NCBI RefSeq assembly: GCF_018619185.1
Contig: NZ_JAAXYC010000023.1
Coordinates: 1 to 48,318, forward strand
DNA length: 48,318 nt
Source: Streptomyces sp. McG3
GTDB taxonomy: Bacteria; Actinomycetota; Actinomycetes; Streptomycetales; Streptomycetaceae
Direction: 5' to 3'
Part shown: positions 42,734 through 48,318 of the stretch, piece after piece
How positions within the stretch are numbered: position 1 is the stretch's first letter
Layout: the number at the start of each line of letters is the position of its first letter
Notes under the pieces: model-generated
The model's database searches: none
Seen by the model: only the letters and a program-made list of their open reading frames with translations
Told to the model about the DNA's origin: nothing
Made by a program: the position numbers and the translations under genes

Positions 42734-42835
42734 GACGAGGAGCACGGGGCCGACGGGAACCTTGCCGTCGCGCACGGGGATCAGGCCGGGGTGGCCGCCG
42801 GCGACCTCGATGCAGTGGCTGACGCGATCAGATGC
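42734..42835 (-). pseudogene. DUF397 relic
   Basis: The minus strand reads ASDRVSHCIEVAGGHPG then LIPVRDGKVPVGPVLLV. This fits the DUF397 core (C-V-E-V-A, then V-A-V-R-D-S-K-x-P-x-G-P-V-L). The conserved N-terminal WRKSSYS part and the C-terminal W..F part are not found, and the frame runs into the 3' end of the neighbouring gene. DUF397 proteins normally pair with Scr1-type HTH regulators; none is left here. The rest of 42732-42982 shows no gene. Confidence 0.55.
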
Positions 42836-42982
42836 TCCGATCGGGCGGCCGGCGAGGTCGCCGTACGGTTCGCGCTGACGCAGGCCGTCCTGTCTCCGCG
42901 GGACGTGCTGCTCGTCGCGCACAGCCGGGGGCAGCGGCCGCCGGACGCCGGTGACCGATGACCGGCGCGGGGCCGTCCGTCG

Positions 42983-44128
42983 TCAGTCCGCACCGACCCG
43001 GGTCATGTTCTTCTCGGCCAGGGGCGCGTAGTGCTCGGTGAACAGCTTGCCCACCAGTTCGCCACGGCTGGAGACCCCGGCCTTTTCGAAGACCGCCTTG
43101 ATGTGGTCCCGGACGGTGTGCGGGGAGAGGCGCAGCTGTGCGGCGATCTCGCCGGTCGGGAGACCGCGGGCGATGTACTGGGTGACCTCGGTCTCCCGGT
43201 CGGTGAGCTCGTACGCGTCCACGATCAGGGGCACGATCTCCGAAGTCTTCGCGGGCTCGATCACGACGGCGGAGGCACCCGGTCCGCCGCCCGCCTCCCG
43301 CAGGCAGGAGGCGTGACAGACCAGCCAGCGGCCGGCCCGGTTCCGTACCCGGGCACGGGCCTGGCCGCGGTCCCGCTCCTGTGCGACGGCGCGGGCCTTC
43401 ATCGCGGTCGCCTGGACCCAGGCCGGCACCCGGATGCCCTGGGGCGAGGGCACGGCAGGGCCTTCGGGGAGGGTGTCGAGGTAGGCCAGGGCGTCGTCGT
43501 TGAACGACAGCAGTGTGCCGTTCGCGTCGAAGAGGAGGAGTCCGGGGCCGTGCGGGCCGCCCGGCTGCGGCTGCGGGGCGGGCTCGGCGAACGAGCGCAA
43601 CTGCTTGGCGAGCGGAGTGACGACGGAGGCGATCAGCCGGGTCTCGGCGTCGTCGAAGGCCGGGCGCCCCTCGGCCCGGAACAGGCTGATGTGACCCTGG
43701 GGACGGCCCCCCACGCGCAGGACCGCTCGCAATTCGTCGTGGAATCCCCGCGGGCGCATGAAGGCCTCGTAGAGCGTGCTGCGCGCGGGCAGGTCACCGG
43801 TGGTCTGCCGGAGTCCGGCGACCGGCACGGGGGCCCGTGCCAGGTCGCGGAAGAGGTTGACGTTCTCGGTGAACAGTTCGGACTCCCAGTAGACGGCGCA
43901 GCCGTCCTCGTCCAGGTTCTCCGCGCGGATGGGCGCCGTCATCATGCCGGTCACCGGGTCGGTGACGCGCCATACCGCCGCGTCGTACGGCATGAGCCGT
44001 CGCAGGTGGGCCGAGGCCTCGGCGAACAGGCCGAGGGCGTCGGCGGCCCTCGCGGTCCGGAAGAGCAGTTCCGCCCGGCCGACCGACGTACGGGAGGCCG
44101 GGGTGCGGGAGATCGTCGAACCGGGCAT
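42983..44128 (-). CDS. LuxR family (helix-turn-helix) transcriptional regulator
   Basis: 381-aa regulator with a GAF/PAS-like N-terminal sensory half (about 20-280; two segments, one with LIASVVTPLAKQLR and one with GLLLFDANGTLLSFNDDAL) and a C-terminal LuxR HTH (about 310-370; LTDRETEVTQYIARGLPTGEIAAQLRLSPHTVRDHIKAVFEKAGV). No receiver-domain phosphorylation site is visible, so the signal is likely a ligand. It is divergent, over a 125-bp gap, from a flavin-oxidase plus MFS pair and is their likely regulator. ATG 44128 is taken as start; no strong ribosome site is visible. Confidence 0.88.
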   Translation of the reverse strand: MPGSTISRTPASRTSVGRAELLFRTARAADALGLFAEASAHLRRLMPYDAAVWRVTDPVTGMMTAPIRAENLDEDGCAVYWESELFTENVNLFRDLARAPVPVAGLRQTTGDLPARSTLYEAFMRPRGFHDELRAVLRVGGRPQGHISLFRAEGRPAFDDAETRLIASVVTPLAKQLRSFAEPAPQPQPGGPHGPGLLLFDANGTLLSFNDDALAYLDTLPEGPAVPSPQGIRVPAWVQATAMKARAVAQERDRGQARARVRNRAGRWLVCHASCLREAGGGPGASAVVIEPAKTSEIVPLIVDAYELTDRETEVTQYIARGLPTGEIAAQLRLSPHTVRDHIKAVFEKAGVSSRGELVGKLFTEHYAPLAEKNMTRVGAD

Positions 44129-44253
44129 CCCATGAATGTGCCAGTTCCGCCGGAACCTTCCAACCCCTCAAGAAGGGGATGGGAGAGGCCCTCCCGGGCG
44201 AGAAGACTCCTCCTCCTACCGCCGCCGCTCGGCACGAGAGGAAGGACGTGATC

Positions 44254-45636
44254 GTGGCCGGACTACCCGAACGACCCGAACATCCGGGAATCGCCGTGAG
44301 CTCCCTGGACGGGCTCGTCGCCCGGCTCAAGGGCGAGGTCTTCACCCCCGAGGACGCGGGGTACGCACGGGAACTCGCGGGCTTCAACCGGATCGGGCAG
44401 CACCGGCCCGGCCTGATCGTCGCCGCCCAGTCGGCCGGGGACGTGTCCGCCGCGGTGTCCTTCGCCGCCGGGGAGGCGCTCCCGATCGCCGTTCAGGCGA
44501 CCGGTCACGGCATCGCGGCGTCCGCGCGCGGAGGTGTCCTCGTGTCCACCCGCCGGATGAACGCGGTCGCCGTCGACCCCCTCACCCGTACGGCGTACGT
44601 GGAGGCCGGAGCCCAGTGGCACCAGGTGATAGCCGCCTGCGGGCCGCACGGCCTGGCGCCGCTCAACGGGTCGTCCCCGCTGGTCGGCGTCGTGGGTTAC
44701 ACGCTGGGCGGTGGACTCGGGCCGCTGGGACGGCAGTTCGGGTTCGCCGCCGACCACGTGACCCGTATCGAGGTCGTCACCGCCGACGGCAGCGTCCGAC
44801 AGGTCACCCGTGACCGGCACCCGGACCTCTTCTGGGCGCTGCGCGGCGGCAAGGGGAACTTCGGCATCGTCACCGGGCTCCGGTTCGGCCTGATGCCGGT
44901 GCGCCGGCTCTACGGCGGTGGGATCCACTTCCCCGGCGGGCAGGCGGCGCGGGTCCTGCACACCTGGCGGCAGTGGACCGCGACCGTGCCCGAGGGGATG
45001 ACCTCCTCCGTGTCGTTGCTGCGGCTGCCGGACGTGCCGGACGTGCCGGAGTTCCTCCGCGGGACGTTCGCGGCGCATGTGCGGATCGCGTTCACCGGCC
45101 GGGCCGATGAGGGGGAGCGGCTCGTCCGTCCGCTGCGCGAGTGCGGTACACCGCTGGTGGACTCGGTCGCCGAGATGCCGTACACCTCGGTGGCCGACAT
45201 CCACCAGGACCCGACGCATCCGCTCCCGTACCACGAACGCAACATCGTGCTGCGGGAGTTGGGCCGCGACGCCATGGAGGCGCTGCTGCGGGCGGCCGGG
45301 GCCGGCTCGTCGTGCGGCGACCTGATGGTCGAGGTGCGTCACCTCGGCGGCGCGCTCTCCCGGCCCGCCGAGGTGCCCAACGCGGTCGGCGTCCGCGAGG
45401 GCGCGTACACGCTGTCCACCCTCTCTCCGCCCGGATCGCCGGACGTGGTCCTCGGGGCGATGGAGCCCTGGAGCACGGGCCGCCGCTATCTGAACTTCCT
45501 CGCGGGGGCGGACACGGCCGACTCGGCGGCGGAGTGCTACGACGCGGAGACCTTTGGCCGGCTGGCCCGGATCAAGGCCGCGGTCGACCCCGACAACCTC
45601 TTCCGGCTCAACCACAACATCGCGCCGCGCCCGTGA
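44254..45636 (+). CDS. FAD-linked oxidase (berberine bridge enzyme-like)
   Basis: 460-aa flavoprotein of the PCMH/FAD_binding_4 group with a BBE-type C-terminus. The flavinylated His is expected in QATGHGIAASARGGVLVST (H about 81, in place of SGGHS). The second position, usually a Cys in bicovalent members (G-x-C-P-x-V-G), is Ser in GSSPLVGVVGYTLGGGLG, so only one covalent bond to FAD is predicted. The C-terminal NLFRLNHNI is the BBE hallmark. Substrate may be a secondary metabolite or sugar. GTG 44254 is chosen because GGAAGG lies 8 nt upstream. An MFS gene follows 31 bp on, so they form an operon; the divergent LuxR regulator is upstream. Confidence 0.88.
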   Translation: MAGLPERPEHPGIAVSSLDGLVARLKGEVFTPEDAGYARELAGFNRIGQHRPGLIVAAQSAGDVSAAVSFAAGEALPIAVQATGHGIAASARGGVLVSTRRMNAVAVDPLTRTAYVEAGAQWHQVIAACGPHGLAPLNGSSPLVGVVGYTLGGGLGPLGRQFGFAADHVTRIEVVTADGSVRQVTRDRHPDLFWALRGGKGNFGIVTGLRFGLMPVRRLYGGGIHFPGGQAARVLHTWRQWTATVPEGMTSSVSLLRLPDVPDVPEFLRGTFAAHVRIAFTGRADEGERLVRPLRECGTPLVDSVAEMPYTSVADIHQDPTHPLPYHERNIVLRELGRDAMEALLRAAGAGSSCGDLMVEVRHLGGALSRPAEVPNAVGVREGAYTLSTLSPPGSPDVVLGAMEPWSTGRRYLNFLAGADTADSAAECYDAETFGRLARIKAAVDPDNLFRLNHNIAPRP

Positions 45637-45667
45637 ACGAGTCGGCCGTCATCCTCTGGAGTCCATC

Positions 45668-47038
45668 GTGACCACGCACGAGGCCGCGTCGACCGCGTCG
45701 ACCGGCACCGCCTCCTCCCCGGGAGCACGCTCGGACGGGCTGCGTTACGGGGCGTTGTTCGGCCCCGTCGTCTTCGGCGTCACCGCCGCCGGCGTCGCTT
45801 TGCCCGACGTGGCGTCCTCGCTCGACGCCTCGTCCACCGCCACGGCCTGGGTCCTCACGGCCCACGCGCTCGCCCTCGGCGTCGGCACCGCGCTGTTCGG
45901 CCGCCTCGCCGATACCCGCGGCGTGCGCGCCGCCCTGCTGCTCGGCTCGCTGGCCCTCGCGGTCGGCGCCGTCGTCTGCCTCGTCGCGACCGACCTCGGC
46001 GTCCTGGTGGCCGGGCGCTTCGTCCAGGCCGCCGGTTCCGGCGCCATGGCTGCCTGTGCCATGGCGCTCACCGCCTCGGTGCCGCCGGACCGGCGGCCGC
46101 AGGTCTTCGCCGGATTCGGGGCGACGATGGCGATCTTCTCGGCCGGCGCCACCCTGGCGGGCGGTGTCCTCACCGAGTGGGTGACCTGGCGCATCGCTCT
46201 GGTCCTGCCCGCGCTCTCCCTGCTCATCGTTCCGCTGTGCCTGGCCGGGGCGCCGGCGCGCAAGAACTCCGGCCGCCCGATGGACCTGCCGGGCGCCGCT
46301 CTGCTGACGCTCACCGCCATGTCGTTCCTCGTGCTGATCCAGTCCTCCGCGCTCGCGCTGGGCTCCCCCCTGGTGATCGCCACCGCCGCCGTCCTGGTCC
46401 TGTCGGCCGCCGGACTCACCCGGCGCATCCGCGGCAGCGACACCTCCTTCGTGCCGCGCGCGCTCGTCACCGACCGCGTGTTCCTGAAAGCCGCCGTCAT
46501 CGGCATCGGCGTGTACGGGGGCCTGTTCGCCGCGATGTACGCCGTACCGCAGCTCCTCGTCCGCGACCACGGCTGGAGCGTCCTGTCCGTCGGCGTCCGG
46601 CTGCTGCCCGGCGCGGTCGTCGGCGCGGTGCTCTCCAGGATGGCCGGCCGGCTCACCGCGGGCGACCACGGCAACCGGCTCCTCGCCGGAGTCTCGATCG
46701 CCTTCGCCGCGGCCCTCGCCGGCGCGCTGACCGGCTCCGGCGTGCTGCTGATCCTCGGCGCCTCGCTCGGCTTCTCCGCGTTCTCCGTCACGCAGGTCTT
46801 CACCACCGCGCTGATGTCGGGGCACATCGAACCGGCCCGGCGCGGAGGTGCGATGGGGCTGCTCAACCTCACGTTCTTCGTCGGCGGCGGCATCGGCAGC
46901 GCCACCGCGGGCGCGCTGGCGAAGTCGATGCCGCTCTCCACGGCCCTCGGCGTGGTGGCGCTCTTCCCGCTAATCGCCGCGTTGGTGGCGGTCGCCCCGG
47001 CCGGGCGTACGGGGTCCCGGTCGTCCGGGCACGGGTGA
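45668..47038 (+). CDS. MFS transporter
   Basis: 456-aa drug:H+ antiporter-like major facilitator with about 12-14 hydrophobic segments. The characteristic loop 2-3 motif GRLADTRGVRAALL (about 78-91) follows TM2, and the motif C-like GATLAGGVLTEWVTWRI is in TM5, typical of exporters. The most probable job is export of a compound made or modified by the flavin oxidase, or resistance to it. GTG 45668 is chosen with a modest TGGAG upstream; the frame is open back to 45554, but that part overlaps the oxidase gene. Converges with the MerR gene (13 bp gap). Confidence 0.87.
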   Translation: MTTHEAASTASTGTASSPGARSDGLRYGALFGPVVFGVTAAGVALPDVASSLDASSTATAWVLTAHALALGVGTALFGRLADTRGVRAALLLGSLALAVGAVVCLVATDLGVLVAGRFVQAAGSGAMAACAMALTASVPPDRRPQVFAGFGATMAIFSAGATLAGGVLTEWVTWRIALVLPALSLLIVPLCLAGAPARKNSGRPMDLPGAALLTLTAMSFLVLIQSSALALGSPLVIATAAVLVLSAAGLTRRIRGSDTSFVPRALVTDRVFLKAAVIGIGVYGGLFAAMYAVPQLLVRDHGWSVLSVGVRLLPGAVVGAVLSRMAGRLTAGDHGNRLLAGVSIAFAAALAGALTGSGVLLILGASLGFSAFSVTQVFTTALMSGHIEPARRGGAMGLLNLTFFVGGGIGSATAGALAKSMPLSTALGVVALFPLIAALVAVAPAGRTGSRSSGHG

Positions 47039-47051
47039 GTCAGGCGGTGAC

Positions 47052-47426
47052 TCAGGCGCGTCGGCCGGCGGTGACCGCCTCGCCCGCGTGGATGATCGAG
47101 CCGAGCATGGCGTGGGCGGCCTGGAGCTGTTCGATGGAGCGGCCCATGCGCTCGCGCTCGTGCTTGAGGTCCTGGGCCATCTCCTCGCAGGTCGGCGCCA
47201 GGATGGCGCCCTCCTCGGCCATGCAGGGCAGCACTTCCCGGATCAGCTCGGTGTTCAGCCCGGCCGCGAGCAGGATCCGGATCCGGCGTACGGCGGCGAC
47301 GTCGGGCTCGCTGAACTCGCGGTAGCCGCTGGCCCGTCGCAGCGGTCGCAGCAACCCCTGCTGCTCGTAGTACCGCAGGCTCCTGGTACTGACGCCGGTG
47401 CGCTTCGACAGCTCGCCGATGAACAT
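47052..47426 (-). CDS. MerR family transcriptional regulator
   Basis: 124-aa regulator. N-terminal winged HTH at about 1-70: MFIGELSKRTGVSTRSLRYYEQQGLLRPLRRASGYREF, with the classic RYYE and SGYR motifs. A dimerising coiled coil follows (about 75-118; EMAQDLKHERERMGRSIEQLQAAHAML). Two cysteines (C82 and C93 approximately, in LPCMAEE and PTCEEM) lie near the coil but do not match a known metal site. ATG 47426 is chosen because GGGAGTC stands just upstream. Divergent from an SDR gene, with a strong dyad in the 59-bp gap. Confidence 0.9.
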   Translation of the reverse strand: MFIGELSKRTGVSTRSLRYYEQQGLLRPLRRASGYREFSEPDVAAVRRIRILLAAGLNTELIREVLPCMAEEGAILAPTCEEMAQDLKHERERMGRSIEQLQAAHAMLGSIIHAGEAVTAGRRA

Positions 47427-47446
47427 GTGACTCCCGGCACAGAAGT

Positions 47447-47478
47447 TTGACTCTGACATCAATGTCAAGGTCTAGCTT
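47447..47478 (+). promoter_or_regulatory. MerR-type promoter with central dyad
   Basis: TTGACT (47447-47452) and TAGCTT (47473-47478) are separated by a 20-bp spacer, longer than normal as in MerR-controlled promoters. The dyad GACTCTGACAT-CA-ATGTCAAGGTC (47449-47472; 9 of 11 arm positions match, core TGACAT/ATGTCA perfect) fills it. The transcript would begin about at the ATG of the SDR gene (47486). Confidence 0.7.
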
Positions 47479-47485
47479 CACCGGC

Positions 47486-48283
47486 ATGGCAACGAACCGC
47501 AAGACCCTGCACCGTCCCACCACCGACCCGAAGGCCCTGGCCGGCCGGAAGGCGGTCGTCACCGGCGGCACCATCGGCATGGGCCGGGCCATCGTCCGGG
47601 CGCTGACCGACCGCGGCGCGGAAGTGATGTACACCGGGCGCGACGACCGGCGGCTGGCCGAGGCCCAGGCGGCGCTCGGCACCCCGCTGGCCCACCCGGT
47701 GCGCTCCGACGTCACCGACGCCGGCGCGATCGACGCCCTCCGGGACCAGGTCGCCGACCGCCTCGGCTCCATCGACTACCTGTTCGTGAATCAGGGCATC
47801 GCCGAGTTCCAGACGCTCGAAGAGGTCACGGAGGAGTCGTGGGACCGCATCTTCGACGTGAACGCCAAGGGGGCCTTCTTCACCGTCCAGCGGCTGGCGC
47901 CGCTGATGGCCGAGGGCGGTTCGATCGTGTTCACCACCGTCTCCAACGACCAGATATTCCCCGGTCTCAGCGCCTACTCCGCGGCGAAGGAAGCCGTCGC
48001 CGCCTTCTCGAAGGTGCTCGCCGCCGAGCTGCTTCCCCGGGGGATCCGCGTCAACGCGATCGCCCCCGGATTCATCCTCACCCCCACCATGGGCGTGGCC
48101 GAACTGACCGAGGAGCAGCGCGCCGAGTTCGTCGAACAGGGCAACGCCTCCACGCCGATGGGCCGGGGAGGCACCGTGGAAGAGGTCGCCGCCGCCGCGC
48201 TGTACCTGGCGGTCGAGGCCACCTTCACCACCGGGGTGGAACTGACCGTGGACGGCGGGTTCGGCCAGGGCCTCGGCGCCTGA
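47486..48283 (+). CDS. SDR family oxidoreductase, MerR-controlled
   Basis: 265-aa short-chain dehydrogenase. It shows the cofactor motif TGGTIGMG (26-33), N-Q-G in place of NAG (YLFVNQGIAEF), catalytic Ser near FTTVSND, and Y164/K168 (YSAAK). The ending ELTVDGGFGQ is normal. A Gly-rich loop plus R residue (YTGRDDRRL) suggests NADP(H). ATG 47486 is chosen because the MerR-type -10 ends 7 nt upstream, giving a leaderless mRNA. It is the likely target of the divergent MerR regulator and could be a stress or redox-response reductase; substrate unknown. It ends at a hairpin at the window edge. Confidence 0.92.
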   Translation: MATNRKTLHRPTTDPKALAGRKAVVTGGTIGMGRAIVRALTDRGAEVMYTGRDDRRLAEAQAALGTPLAHPVRSDVTDAGAIDALRDQVADRLGSIDYLFVNQGIAEFQTLEEVTEESWDRIFDVNAKGAFFTVQRLAPLMAEGGSIVFTTVSNDQIFPGLSAYSAAKEAVAAFSKVLAAELLPRGIRVNAIAPGFILTPTMGVAELTEEQRAEFVEQGNASTPMGRGGTVEEVAAAALYLAVEATFTTGVELTVDGGFGQGLGA

Positions 48284-48318
48284 CGGACCCGGGCCGGCAG
48301 GCGGGGCCGGGTCCGTCA
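48281..48318. terminator. hairpin terminator at the right edge
   Basis: TGACGGACCCGG (48281-48292) and CCGGGTCCGTCA (48307-48318) form a perfect 12-bp stem; the left arm overlaps the stop codon of the SDR gene. The window ends exactly at the right arm. Confidence 0.8.

Noticed and set aside
44128..44254. Short dyad CCCCT/AGGGG near 44162-44178 as a LuxR operator
   Set aside because: The stem is only five base pairs with a short loop, which is too weak to separate from chance in GC-rich sequence.
1..48318. tRNA, rRNA, insertion sequence or attachment site
   Set aside because: No cloverleaf, rRNA segment, transposase frame with terminal repeats or tRNA-end duplication was found by eye; a tRNAscan and IS search would be needed to be sure.

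Overview
The window is high-GC actinobacterial chromosome and almost certainly comes from a Streptomyces. Signs are the extreme GC3 with long antisense shadow frames, GTG and TTG starts, GGAGG ribosome sites, a perfect 19-bp DmdR/IdeR-type iron box, an F420 FO synthase, a mycothiol-type isomerase, and the common Streptomyces intergenic repeat (CTCAAnCGCCGGAG). I support 35 protein genes and two gene relics. I saw no rRNA or tRNA gene, CRISPR array, insertion sequence, attachment site or origin.

Layout. 1-7.6 kb: secreted M23 peptidase, MOSC protein, a SUKH (SMI1/KNR4) protein convergent with a 1280-aa secreted DNRLRE protein ending in a NucA/NucB DNase domain, and a frameshifted relic that reads like DUF6924. 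7.6-17.5 kb: aldo/keto reductase, VOC protein, then a probable catabolic region (F420-type LLM oxidoreductase, SDR, second LLM monooxygenase, D-aminoacylase-type amidohydrolase, aldehyde dehydrogenase, APC permease). Three CTGACGnnnCGTCAG sites lie around the first three genes of that region. 17.5-22.4 kb: DUF6463 protein and an iron locus in which a siderophore-interacting reductase and a divergent penicillin-acylase/siderophore-acetyltransferase fusion share one iron box. The fusion carries a 36-bp in-frame tandem repeat. A Sel1-type membrane protein follows. 22.5-32.3 kb: F420-type LLM enzyme, class B PBP, a 1162-aa secreted multidomain protein, HAD hydrolase and fbiC.

32.3-37.2 kb holds the most system-like module: a Trypco1 protein followed by a trypsin / nSTAND1 NTPase / TM / beta-propeller protein, which matches NTP-dependent conflict systems known from comparative genomics. 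37.2-48.3 kb: methyltransferase, secreted NPP1-family (necrosis-inducing-like) protein, GlxA-type regulator divergent from an imine reductase plus mycothiol-type isomerase, TetR regulator with a dyad in front of a leaderless unknown gene, DUF397 relic, LuxR regulator divergent from a flavin oxidase plus MFS exporter, and a MerR regulator divergent from a leaderless SDR.

How they fit together: most regulators sit divergently beside their likely targets. FbiC makes the FO moiety that the two F420-type LLM enzymes would need. Strong hairpins mark most convergent junctions. Several starts lack a Shine-Dalgarno sequence and instead have TAnnnT 6-7 nt upstream, the actinobacterial leaderless signature, which I used to choose starts.
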